Shown here piece after piece: positions 1-7,684 of a stretch of DNA of 19,805 nt. The stretch's first letter is position 1. The number at the start of each line of letters is the position of its first letter. The position numbers were made by a program, and so were the translations under genes. The notes under the pieces were generated by a model. It was given only the letters and a program-made list of their open reading frames with translations. It made no database searches and had not been told where the DNA came from. The stretch spans positions 1-19,805 of the forward strand of contig CAYSHI010000368.1 in the NCBI GenBank assembly GCA_964430745.1, in the 5' to 3' direction. The stretch is from CBDCGW01 sp964430745. GTDB taxonomy: Bacteria; Acidobacteriota; UBA890.

Positions 1-115
1 GCGGCCGAAAACGCGAGCAGCGCCCCGACGAGGCCGCGTTCGTACTGGCGAGCTCTTTTCCGTTCAGCATGGACGAACGCGGCCTCGTCGGGGCGCTGCT
101 CGCGTTTTCGGCCGC
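1..115. repeat. Perfect 43-bp inverted repeat at the window edge
   Basis: Bases 1-43 are the exact reverse complement of 73-115, with a 29-nt spacer (44-72). The pairing breaks at 44/72. The repeat begins at the very first base of the window, and its right arm is coding sequence of the hydrolase gene. A fold-back (chimeric) contig end would look like this. A real cruciform cannot be excluded. Confidence 0.95.
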
Positions 116-2378
116 GGGGGCCGGGTTGGCCTCGATCTCACGAGAAGACCGCAGCGTGCTCACCCCCCTTCAGCGCCGTATCGCGGTGGCCGGTATCGCG
201 GTCGGCGTCGGCACGGTGGCGTACCTCCTCTACTGGGTCGGCAACACCGGTTTCGAGCCACTGGAGTACCGCAACGCCGCTGTCGAGGCGGCAACCGAGG
301 GCGAGGCGATCGTCGACACGCTGACCCTGCCCGATCCGTCGTTGCCGGGGGACTACCCCGTGCTCTATCTCGCCTACGGAAGCGGCGACGACATCCGCCG
401 GGCAGAGTTCGGTCGTGACGCCGACCTCGTCACGGACACGGTGGACGGCCGCCCGTTTCTCGCCTCCTGGAGCGGCGACAGCGGCGAGGAGCGCAAGGAA
501 TTCTGGGGCTTCGATCGCGACGAGCTGCCGTTGCAGGGACGCGTCTGGTACCCGGACGGTGAAGGACCGTTTCCGCTCGTGCTCATCGTGCACGGCAACC
601 ACAGCATGTACGAGTACTCCGATCCCGGCTATCAGTACCTCGGGGAGCTGCTCGCCAGCCGTGGATACATCCTGGTATCAGTGGACGAGAACTTCATCAA
701 CGGCTCGATTCGCACCGAGAACGACGCACGCGGGTGGTTGCTGCTCGAGCACCTCTCCCAGTGGCAACGGTGGAACGACGCTGATCCCGGCTCGAGCAAC
801 CCCTTCGAAGGTAAGGTCGACATGAGCCGCATCGGTCTCATCGGCCATTCTCGTGGCGGTGAGGCGGTGGCTGTGGCGGCGGCCTTCAATGGACTGCCGT
901 ACTACCCGGACGACGCCACGGTGCCGTTCGACTACGGCTTCGAGATCGGCGCTGTCATGGCCATTGCTCCGGTGATGGGCCAGTATCAGCCGGGCGGCCG
1001 CTACACCGACCTGCACGACGTCAACTACTTCGTCATCCACGGCGCCAACGACGGCGACGTGAGCTCCTTCAACGGCGCCGGCCAGTACGAGCACGTGTGG
1101 TTCTCGGGAGGTCCCTATCGCTTCAAGTCATCGCTCTATGTCATGGGGGCGAACCACGGGCAGTTCAATCAGGTATGGGGCTCGTGGGACTCGGGCGCGC
1201 CGTTCGGCCGCTCGTTGAGCACTCGTTCGCTCATCCCCGAGGAAGACCAACGGAAGATCGCCGAGGTTTATCTCAGCGCCTTTCTCGAGGCGGCGCTGCG
1301 CCGCGAGAGTGGATACCTGCCCCTCTTCGCGGATTCGCGCGTTGGCGGCGACTGGCTGCCGGACACCGCCTATCTCGGCGAATTCGACGATTCTCGTTCA
1401 ACGAAGGTGGCGACGTTCGACGAAGACGTCGACGTCACCACGGCCACCGTCGCAGGCGGCCGGACGTGGGCCGAGAACCTCAACGTGTGGCGCGAGCAAC
1501 AGGTATCGATGAAATCGCGCACCAAGGAAACTGCCGGCGTCTACCTGGGTTGGGAGATCGAAGACGCCGACGACGAAGCTGACGAGACAGACGGCGACAA
1601 CGAAGAAGGCGAAGTCCACGAGGCGGAGGGCAACGAGGCGGAAGGCGACGCCGACAGGGCGGTGGGCGACGACGCCGAGGACGATGACTCGGAGCGGGGC
1701 GAGAACGAATCCGGTGACGACGACACCGGCTCGGGCGGCCTCGTCCCGCGGTATGTGATCGAGCTTCCAGTGGGGTTCACCGTCGACCCGACGGGGTACC
1801 TCTTCTTCTCGCTTGCCGACGCGGACGAAAGCTCCTCGAAACCGGAACACCTGCGGGAGGACAAGAACGAACAGGGAGAACAGAACGCCGAATCGAACGA
1901 GCAGGGCGCGGACCCGGAAGAGCAGGCCGAACCCCATAGCACTCAGCAGCACGCCGATCAGCGGTCCGGTGAGCAGCAACAACACCCTCAGCAGCAGCAG
2001 GAACAGCAGCAGAACGCCAACAATACAGACAACGAAGACGACGATGAGGATGAGGAGGAGGATGAGCCGCGTGAGCCCATCGACTTCACCGTTCGCTTCG
2101 TCGACGTCGACAGGACGATGGCCGAGTTGCCGCTGAGTCGCTTTTCGATGGTGCAGCCCCAGCTCGAGGTGCAACTCCGGAAGGCGTTTCTTGATGAGCC
2201 CCGCACCGAATCGGAAGCCGTGTTTCAGAGCTTCTCGTTTCCCCTGGAGTGGTTCCGGGAGGCCAATCCGGAGGTCGATACCTCGCGCCCGGGTCGTCTC
2301 GAGCTGGTTTTCGACCGTTCTACAGATGGCGTCGTAATTCTCGATACGGTCGGGTTTCGCCCGCCTCCGGGGTTGTAG
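69..2378 (+). CDS. Membrane-anchored alpha/beta-hydrolase with acidic/Gln-rich inserts, probably 5'-truncated
   Basis: A 769-residue product as read from ATG 69. The N-terminus has two hydrophobic stretches (about residues 6-21 and 38-58), so the enzyme is probably membrane-anchored. An alpha/beta-hydrolase domain follows (about 155-410): oxyanion-type HGNH near 175-178, nucleophile elbow GHSRGGE with Ser261, likely acid Asp328 or Asp330, and His363 in NHGQFN. The family includes chlorophyllase/PET-hydrolase-like esterases; the substrate is unknown. The C-terminal part (about 440-769) looks beta-rich and is broken by two low-complexity inserts, about 498-556 (Asp/Glu/Gly) and 586-667 (Glu/Gln then Asp/Glu). 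The frame is open to base 1 with no stop, and the ATG lies in the spacer of the terminal inverted repeat. The true N-terminus is therefore probably missing, possibly with more membrane segments. No Shine-Dalgarno sequence is seen. The stop TAG overlaps a -10-like box for the next gene. Confidence 0.8.
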   Translation: MDERGLVGALLAFSAAGAGLASISREDRSVLTPLQRRIAVAGIAVGVGTVAYLLYWVGNTGFEPLEYRNAAVEAATEGEAIVDTLTLPDPSLPGDYPVLYLAYGSGDDIRRAEFGRDADLVTDTVDGRPFLASWSGDSGEERKEFWGFDRDELPLQGRVWYPDGEGPFPLVLIVHGNHSMYEYSDPGYQYLGELLASRGYILVSVDENFINGSIRTENDARGWLLLEHLSQWQRWNDADPGSSNPFEGKVDMSRIGLIGHSRGGEAVAVAAAFNGLPYYPDDATVPFDYGFEIGAVMAIAPVMGQYQPGGRYTDLHDVNYFVIHGANDGDVSSFNGAGQYEHVWFSGGPYRFKSSLYVMGANHGQFNQVWGSWDSGAPFGRSLSTRSLIPEEDQRKIAEVYLSAFLEAALRRESGYLPLFADSRVGGDWLPDTAYLGEFDDSRSTKVATFDEDVDVTTATVAGGRTWAENLNVWREQQVSMKSRTKETAGVYLGWEIEDADDEADETDGDNEEGEVHEAEGNEAEGDADRAVGDDAEDDDSERGENESGDDDTGSGGLVPRYVIELPVGFTVDPTGYLFFSLADADESSSKPEHLREDKNEQGEQNAESNEQGADPEEQAEPHSTQQHADQRSGEQQQHPQQQQEQQQNANNTDNEDDDEDEEEDEPREPIDFTVRFVDVDRTMAELPLSRFSMVQPQLEVQLRKAFLDEPRTESEAVFQSFSFPLEWFREANPEVDTSRPGRLELVFDRSTDGVVILDTVGFRPPPGL

Positions 2379-2391
2379 AATAGGCTCCTTG
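2376..2391 (+). promoter_or_regulatory. -10-like box for a possible leaderless kinase transcript
   Basis: TAGAAT (2376-2381) matches the bacterial -10 consensus at five of six positions. It overlaps the TAG stop of the hydrolase. Seven nucleotides separate it from the TTG start at 2389, so transcription would begin about at the start codon. No convincing -35 is visible. Confidence 0.45.
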
Positions 2392-4419
2392 TCCACCGAG
2401 AGTGTGGGGACTGTGACAGCACAACCTCCCAAGGCAGCCGCGCCTCGAGGCGACGGCGCCGACAGCTTGTATTTGCGGGCGCTGCTCGAGTGCAATCCGC
2501 TCGCGATTGTCGTGCTGCGCGCCGACGGCTCGATCTCGGACTGCAACCGTGCTTTCGAGGAGCTCTTCGGCTACACGCGCGAAGAGATCATCGATTCGCG
2601 TCTCGACAGGCTCATTGTCCCCGACGAATACAGCGAAGAGGCGACCTCGCTGACCGCGCGGGCCCGCGCCGGGGAGCAGGTCGTGGCCGACGTCCGCCGG
2701 CGTCACAAGGACGGACATTTCCTCGACCTGGCGATGCACGGCGTGGAGGTTCGTATGGAAGGCGAGCACGCCGGCGTGTTCGCCATTTACGAGGACATCT
2801 CCGAGCGCAAGCGCTCCCAGGCCGAGTTGCGCGCGGCGATGGCGGCCTCGGAGGAAGCGACCGTCGCCAAGTCGGCCTTTCTGGCCAATATGTCGCACGA
2901 GATCCGCACGCCGATGAACGCCATCATCGGCATGTCCGAGCTGGCCCTCGAGACCAAACTGGATCCCGAGCAGCGTGAGTACTTACAGACCGTGCGCGAC
3001 GCCTCCGAGTCGCTCCTGGCCCTGATCGACGGCATCCTCGACTTTTCCAAGATCGAAGCGGGCAAGCTGGTGCTGGAGCCGCTCGAATTCCGGTTGCGGG
3101 ATTGTGTCGAGAACGCGGTCAAGACGCTCGCCGTTCGAGCACGCGAGAAGAAGCTGGAGATGGTGCTCGATTTTGCCTCCGACGTGCCGGACGCGGTGAT
3201 CGGCGACGCCGTTCGGTTGCGGCAGATCGTCGTCAACCTCGTCGGCAACGCCATCAAGTTCACGGAGGAGGGCGAAATCGAGCTCAGCGTCGTGCTCGGG
3301 TCACAGGTTGAGGAAGGCGTTGCTCTCCAGTTCACCGTGCGGGATACGGGCATCGGGATCGCGGAGGAAAACCTGGAGGCGATCTTCGAGAGCTTTTCGC
3401 AAGCTGACGTCTCCACCACCCGAAGGTTCGGCGGGACCGGCCTCGGTCTGGCGATCTCCTCCCAGCTTGCTGATCGGATGGGCGGCCGCATGTGGGTCGA
3501 CAGTGTCCCGGGAGAGGGCACTGCCTTTCATTTCATCGTGCGTCTGGGCGTGCAGGAAAACCCGGTCGACAGCCCGCGCGATCTTGCTGCTACGGAGCTT
3601 GCTGGTGTGCCGGCGCTGATCGTGGACGACAACGCCACCAACCGCCGGATTCTGCTCGAGCTGCTCGAGGGTTGGGGGTTGGCGCCCGTTGCGGCGGAAT
3701 CGGCGAAAGAAGCCATGACCGAGCTCGGCAAGGCCCACGAGGCCGACTCGCCGTTCGCCGTCGTGATGCTGGATGGGAGCATGCCGGAGGTCGACGGCTT
3801 CGAGCTGGCCGAGCGCATCATCAACGATGGCAGGTTCGATGAGCTGGCGTTGATGATGTTGACGTCGGCGGGTATTCCGGGCGACGGGGCCCGCTGCCGT
3901 GAGCTCGGGATCGCTTCATACCTGACCAAGCCGGTGCCGCAGACGGATCTTTGGGACGCCCTGTCGACGATCCTCGGCACCGCTGACGCGTCGCGGCCCC
4001 GACTGGTCACCCGCCACTCGCTGCGCGAGGCGAGGCGCCCGCTGAGCGTATTGCTCGCAGAGGACAACCCGGTCAACGTCAAGCTCGCCGTCCGCCTGCT
4101 GGAGAAGCGCGGCCACAAGGTGGTGGTCGCCGGAACCGGCAGGGAGGCGCTCGATCTGCTCGAAGAGGAAGGGCCCTTCGACGTCGTGCTCATGGACGTG
4201 CAGATGCCGGTCATGGACGGGCTCGAGGCGACCGGAATCATCCGCTCGCGCGAGCTCGCCGAGGGGCGTGCGCAACGCCTCATCGGTCGGCAGCGGATCG
4301 TCGGTGTCACCGCCCACGCCATGGAAGGCGACATGCAGCGTTGCCTCGACGCCGGGATGGACGGCTATCTCTCGAAGCCGTTCGCGGCCAAGGATCTCTT
4401 CGAGCTCATCGAGGAGTGA
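2389..4419 (+). CDS. Hybrid sensor histidine kinase (PAS-HisKA-HATPase-REC-REC)
   Basis: A 676-residue soluble hybrid kinase with no membrane segments, so it probably senses a cytoplasmic signal. Domain order: PAS (about 28-140), HisKA with the H-box NMSHEIRTP (phospho-accepting His170), HATPase_c with N-box NLVGNAIKF (Asn287), G1 DTGIGI (319-324) and G2 GGTGLGLA (348-355). Two receiver domains follow. REC1 (about 407-530) has the DD pair 413-414, Asp462 and Lys514. REC2 (about 552-676) has acidic pair 558-559, Asp603 and Lys663. Both receivers keep their phosphorylation residues. There is no HPt domain and no separate response regulator nearby, so the output partner is unknown. Start options are TTG 2389, 7 nt after a -10-like TAGAAT, or in-frame GTG 2413, preceded by GAGAG at 2398-2402. 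The gene ends 24 bp from the convergent exported-protein gene. Confidence 0.93.
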   Translation: MSTESVGTVTAQPPKAAAPRGDGADSLYLRALLECNPLAIVVLRADGSISDCNRAFEELFGYTREEIIDSRLDRLIVPDEYSEEATSLTARARAGEQVVADVRRRHKDGHFLDLAMHGVEVRMEGEHAGVFAIYEDISERKRSQAELRAAMAASEEATVAKSAFLANMSHEIRTPMNAIIGMSELALETKLDPEQREYLQTVRDASESLLALIDGILDFSKIEAGKLVLEPLEFRLRDCVENAVKTLAVRAREKKLEMVLDFASDVPDAVIGDAVRLRQIVVNLVGNAIKFTEEGEIELSVVLGSQVEEGVALQFTVRDTGIGIAEENLEAIFESFSQADVSTTRRFGGTGLGLAISSQLADRMGGRMWVDSVPGEGTAFHFIVRLGVQENPVDSPRDLAATELAGVPALIVDDNATNRRILLELLEGWGLAPVAAESAKEAMTELGKAHEADSPFAVVMLDGSMPEVDGFELAERIINDGRFDELALMMLTSAGIPGDGARCRELGIASYLTKPVPQTDLWDALSTILGTADASRPRLVTRHSLREARRPLSVLLAEDNPVNVKLAVRLLEKRGHKVVVAGTGREALDLLEEEGPFDVVLMDVQMPVMDGLEATGIIRSRELAEGRAQRLIGRQRIVGVTAHAMEGDMQRCLDAGMDGYLSKPFAAKDLFELIEE

Positions 4420-4443
4420 TCGCGGGCGGTTTCGCCGACCGGC

Positions 4444-5397
4444 TCAGTACTCCGACGGTCGCAGAAGGCGTAGCCAGCCGTTGCGGCCCTCCGACAACGT
4501 GATGTCGACGCGCAGCACGGTGCCGTCTTCCTGAACGAAGAGGTCGCCGCCACCACTGCGCTTCAGCCGCATTGCCGGCGCCCGTACGCCGCCGAGGTCC
4601 ACCATCGTGTGGCCGTCGAAGCGCAACCAGGCCCTCGTCAGGACCCCGCCCTCGGCTCCTCGAGGCTTTCCGGAGGCCGCGAACAGGCTCGGCGCCACCG
4701 CGACATACTCCACCTCACCGGCCTCCCGGATGCCGGCGTTCGCGAGGATGAGGGCGTAGAGGCCGGGGTTCTCATAACCCGCCAGGTAGGCGCCCCGAGG
4801 GACAGAGACGTCGATGAAGTCGCCCGTCGGGAGGTCCAGGCCGAGATCGCGTAGTCCCATGCGGTAGGGGTTGAGGATGCGGAACTGGTCGACGTCGAAC
4901 AGAAGCGTCGACTCTTCCCGGCTGCCCGCCACACGGGGATCGTCGCGATCGGCCCCGTACCGCGCGCGGAGGGGGAATCCGTAGCCGTTCACGACGAGAC
5001 TCATGATGCCGTGGAAGGAGGTCATCGAGGCGCCGCCGAAGAGGGCGCCGCCCCGCGCAATCTGTGTCGCCTCGTGTTCCAGGCGGAATCGAACCCGTCG
5101 CGCGCGAAGATCCGGCGCGGCCGAGGGATCCTCGTCCTCGATCGACTCGAGCCGGATGATCCACTGCTCGCTCTCGCCGGGGGCGAGGATGCCGGGCGGG
5201 CCCAGCGCGTAGCGCCTTTCCTCGCGCACGCGAAACCCGAAGGCCCTTTCTTCTTCGGCGGCATCCCGCGCTTCCGGCACCTGCACCGGCGCCGGGATGG
5301 CCGATCCACCGTACACGACGGGACCGACGAGCAGCACAGGCAGACTGATGGCGACGACGACACTTTGGTGCTTGCGAAGGCCACGCCGTCGACTCAT
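4444..5397 (-). CDS. Exported protein of unknown function
   Basis: A 317-residue product that I do not recognise. The first 10 residues are basic, then a hydrophobic segment (about 12-32) is followed by a Pro/Ala stretch. This suggests a signal peptide or an N-terminal anchor with the rest in the periplasm. The body (50-317) looks beta-rich, with no Cys and no obvious catalytic motif. The frame stays open upstream to 5553, but that extension would overlap the M24 peptidase gene, and the ATG at 5397 directly precedes the signal-like segment. TACCAT lies six nt before this ATG, with no Shine-Dalgarno sequence. The gene follows the secreted M24 peptidase on the same strand after a 47-bp gap, so the two may be expressed together, but a shared role is only a guess. 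Confidence 0.75.
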   Translation of the reverse strand: MSRRRGLRKHQSVVVAISLPVLLVGPVVYGGSAIPAPVQVPEARDAAEEERAFGFRVREERRYALGPPGILAPGESEQWIIRLESIEDEDPSAAPDLRARRVRFRLEHEATQIARGGALFGGASMTSFHGIMSLVVNGYGFPLRARYGADRDDPRVAGSREESTLLFDVDQFRILNPYRMGLRDLGLDLPTGDFIDVSVPRGAYLAGYENPGLYALILANAGIREAGEVEYVAVAPSLFAASGKPRGAEGGVLTRAWLRFDGHTMVDLGGVRAPAMRLKRSGGGDLFVQEDGTVLRVDITLSEGRNGWLRLLRPSEY

Positions 5398-5409
5398 CAG
5401 TCGATGGTA
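5395..5409 (-). promoter_or_regulatory. -10-like box 6 nt before ATG
   Basis: On the minus strand TACCAT (5404-5409) is followed by six nucleotides and then ATG (5397-5395). No -35 and no ribosome binding site are seen. This is compatible with a leaderless transcript. Confidence 0.35.
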
Positions 5410-5444
5410 ACGCTCGAGCTTCGGCTGCGCCCGGCCCGGTCCGT

Positions 5445-6788
5445 CTATTTGATCAGCAGGATGCGCTGATTCACGGGATAGAGCCACTCCACGCCTCGCT
5501 CGGTGACGATGGCGTCGTCCTCGAGCGGAATCCGCACCTTCTTGCCGCCCCACTCGTCGGCGGGCGTGTAGGCAAACAGCTCGATCGAGAAGAGGTTGGT
5601 GGGCTTGATCTCGAACTCCAGACGCTTCGGGTTGAACCAGGCGATCGACGGACCGATGCCGTGGCCCAGGTTACCCACCGAATGGCAGCCGATGATGACC
5701 TCGGTGTCGGGTGTGTCGGAGGGCCGGTTGAACTCGGCCATCATGGTGAAGCCGGCGGCGGTGATCTCGTCGTTGAGCATCTCCAGCATGTTCGCGGCGG
5801 TAGTGCCGGGCTTGATCGTGCGGCGGATGACATCGCGCACGGCCATCCCCTGTTCGAAGGCATGCTGGATTCCGGCCGGCGCCGCCGTTTCGCCCCGGCG
5901 CAGCACGTAGGCGATACGTTTGACGTCGGTGTAGAAGTTCATCAGGCCGACGCCCCAGTCGATCATCATCAGGTCGCCCCGTTGGATGATGCGGTCGCTG
6001 GAGGTCGCCTCGATGCCGTCGGGCCCGGTGATGTAGACGGACGGCATGTCGAAGGAAGAGCCGAGGCCGCGATCCAGTAGCTGGTCCTGCATCCACCAGG
6101 CAACGTCCTCGAGCGTCGTCACACCCGGCGTGATCACCTCGTTGGAGAATGCCCGCTCCGCGATGTTGCGCGAGATCTCGCCGGCCTGGCCGAAGGCGAT
6201 GATCTCGGTGGCGACGCGGCGCGAGCGGAAGTCGGAGATGAGCTTCTCCGCGGAGACCAGGCGGGAGGCCCAGGGCTCGCCGAGCGTTTCCAACAGAGCT
6301 CCGTGCATGGTGTGCGAGAGCCCGTCCGCCGCACCGATGCTCTCCGCCATGTTGACTCCGATTCGCTGCGGGTCACGCTCCGCCACGAACTCGCGAAGGT
6401 CGAAGCTGCCGGTGACGATGTCATAGGCGCCGTTTTCCTCCAGCAGGTAGCCGCTGATCCCCAACGCGGCCCGCTCGATGCGAGCCATTCCCCGATCCGT
6501 GAAGATGTAGTAGCCGACGCCGCCGACGTAGCCGCGGCCCAGATCCTCGTAGAGCGGATCGTGAAGACCCTCCCGCATGACGGTGATCCACATGTCGATA
6601 CCGTTCTCGCGCATTACCTCCGGCAGGATGTAGTCGAACTTGTCGCGACGGATCTGCGACATGATCTCCCAGCGGCGCCGTGCCTCCTGCGCGTTCGCCG
6701 GGCGGGTGAGGCCGAGGACGGGAAGCACGAGAAGGCCGACGAGCAACATCGCCGTGATCGCGGGTCGTGGCGGGGACGAGAAACGCAT
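5445..6788 (-). CDS. Secreted M24-family metallopeptidase (Xaa-Pro aminopeptidase-like)
   Basis: A 447-residue product. It has a clear signal peptide: basic MRFSSPPRP, a hydrophobic core, and an Ala-x-Ala site near residue 32 (ANA then QEA), so it probably acts in the periplasm or outside the cell. The C-terminal half is a pita-bread M24 fold with all five metal ligands in place: Asp277 (MIDWG), Asp288 (FYTDVKR), His376 (LGHGIG), Glu403 (SIELFAY) and Glu423 (PLEDDAIVT). The N-terminal half corresponds to the creatinase/aminopeptidase-P N-domain. Family members remove N-terminal residues before proline or hydrolyse related substrates; the exact substrate is not readable. The frame is open to 6842, but ATG 6788 is preferred because GGAGGTG (6794-6800) sits 5 nt upstream and the signal peptide starts there. 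Confidence 0.92.
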   Translation of the reverse strand: MRFSSPPRPAITAMLLVGLLVLPVLGLTRPANAQEARRRWEIMSQIRRDKFDYILPEVMRENGIDMWITVMREGLHDPLYEDLGRGYVGGVGYYIFTDRGMARIERAALGISGYLLEENGAYDIVTGSFDLREFVAERDPQRIGVNMAESIGAADGLSHTMHGALLETLGEPWASRLVSAEKLISDFRSRRVATEIIAFGQAGEISRNIAERAFSNEVITPGVTTLEDVAWWMQDQLLDRGLGSSFDMPSVYITGPDGIEATSSDRIIQRGDLMMIDWGVGLMNFYTDVKRIAYVLRRGETAAPAGIQHAFEQGMAVRDVIRRTIKPGTTAANMLEMLNDEITAAGFTMMAEFNRPSDTPDTEVIIGCHSVGNLGHGIGPSIAWFNPKRLEFEIKPTNLFSIELFAYTPADEWGGKKVRIPLEDDAIVTERGVEWLYPVNQRILLIK

Positions 6789-6793
6789 CAGAA

Positions 6794-6800
6794 CACCTCC
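6794..6800 (-). promoter_or_regulatory. Shine-Dalgarno site deciding the M24 start
   Basis: GGAGGTG on the minus strand, 5 nt before ATG 6788. It rules out the longer reading from 6842. Confidence 0.8.
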
Positions 6801-6941
6801 GTATCGGGGCGGAACGGTCAGCGGGTGAGGGCAGGGTGCCACCGCCGGACGCGGATCCGCAACTTCGGAGGCAGCGCCTGAGGTGTGCGCGGGGCGGCCG
6901 CGCCGAGTGAGCGGTCGCGAGTAGCGAGGGGGGAGGTAGAC

Positions 6942-7059
6942 GGGAGGGGCGTGATCTCGATACTGCCCTTCGCGTGAAGTGCGGGTATTCGAGCGGCTTC
7001 GCCGCGCTTTCTGATCGCAAACACACGCGAGAGGACAGCATCGAGATCACGCCCCTCCC
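6942..7059. repeat. Long hairpin, copy A of an inverted repeat pair
   Basis: Bases 6942-6961 are the exact reverse complement of 7040-7059 (20 bp). The stem continues imperfectly inward: CTG/CAG, CCT/AGG, then 6971-6976 with 7024-7029 (CGCGTG/CACGCG). An inner hairpin GCGGC-TTC-GCCGC sits at 6993-7005. Read on the minus strand, its core resembles the hairpin at 7484-7587. Confidence 0.85.
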
Positions 7060-7151
7060 TCAGATCCCCGGTTGCCGCCTCGGACCTGCCACGTCACGCA
7101 CCCGCCCGGCCGAGACGACTCCCCGTGCCAACCATGGAACGTTGGGGGCGA

Positions 7152-7175
7152 CTCGAAGGGAGAATTCTCCCCCGA
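7152..7175. repeat. Short palindrome around GGGAGAATTCTCCC
   Basis: A perfect 14-bp palindrome at 7158-7171, flanked by CTCG (7152) and CGAG. The role is unknown. It could be a protein-binding site or a small cruciform. Confidence 0.6.
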
Positions 7176-7274
7176 GCCGGAAGACGGCGGGAGCCGGCTT
7201 TCGGGGGATGCCGAGGCCGCGACATCGTCTCGCTGCCGGTGCCTGAATAGTTACTCCCCGCTTGATCGGCCGGG

Positions 7275-7376
7275 CGGAGGTGTCGGTGGGCAGCGGGCGT
7301 TCAGCGGGTCAGAGAAGTGGGTGCCTGGCGCCAGGTACTCGCGCTCGGCCGCCTATGCTGCCCGCCGACACCTTCG
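7275..7376. repeat. Long hairpin with 20-bp stem
   Basis: Bases 7275-7294 pair with 7357-7376 over 20 bp, 18 Watson-Crick and two G:T. The 62-nt loop contains the perfect palindrome CCTGGCGCCAGG (7324-7335). The stem sequence differs from those of the other two hairpins in this block. Confidence 0.8.
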
Positions 7377-7483
7377 GCGGACGGCGGTAGGTGGCATGGT
7401 CATCTCAGGGAGACAGGGTCGTTGGTCCGGGTGCGCTTGGGGGCAGAGCCTCGTCTTGATGGGACCGATGCAGAGGGCGCGCG

Positions 7484-7587
7484 TAGGGCAGCGATGCCCT
7501 TCTCGCGTGTACTGCGCGCCATGAGAATCCGGCGAAGCCGCGCCCTATTCCCCGCGCACCTCACGCGAAAGGGTATCGCTGCCCCTA
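7484..7587. repeat. Long hairpin, copy B of the inverted repeat pair
   Basis: 7484-7509 pairs with 7562-7587 with a few bulges, including TAGGG/CCCTA, CAGCGATGCCC/GGGTATCGCTG and CGCGTG/CACGCG. An inner hairpin CGGC-GAA-GCCG lies at 7530-7540. Shared with copy A (minus strand), in the same order: CTCGCGTGT, CGGCGAAGCCGC and TCACGCGAA. Confidence 0.8.
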
Positions 7588-7684
7588 GCCGCCCGCCTAG
7601 CACCCAGCTCCCGTCTACAAACATCCTGTGGACGAAGGATCCCTACCGGCAACCAGCGTCCCGGAGCCAACGAACCAGCCGCCG

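Larger units (their letters stand above)
6801..7684. other. Gene-free, palindrome-rich intergenic block
   Basis: About 880 bp between the M24 peptidase start and the pilT stop. The open frames here share no recognisable domain, run through the hairpins, or extend antisense into pilT, so I call none of them. The block holds three long hairpins (6942-7059, 7275-7376, 7484-7587), a palindrome at 7152-7175, and the 12-bp palindrome CCTGGCGCCAGG at 7324-7335. The M24 promoter should lie between 6801 and 6941, but I cannot place it. Confidence 0.7.

Noticed and set aside
1398..2546. Long minus-strand open frame (382 codons) opposite the hydrolase
   Set aside because: It is antisense to the hydrolase gene. 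Its Leu/Val-rich part is the complement of the acidic and Gln-rich repeats, and no domain is recognisable.
4426..4437. Small hairpin GGCG-GTTT-CGCC between the convergent kinase and exported-protein genes
   Set aside because: A 4-bp stem without a T-tract is too weak to call a terminator.
6974..7524. Plus-strand open frames in the intergenic block
   Set aside because: They pass through the hairpin repeats, have low-complexity Arg/Pro/Gly composition and no family pattern or ribosome binding site.
7623..7640. Possible pilT terminator (ATCCT stem with AGGAT)
   Set aside because: The stem is only 5 bp, the loop is 8 nt and the T-tract is weak. The hairpin at 7484-7587 could serve instead, but nothing shows that it does.
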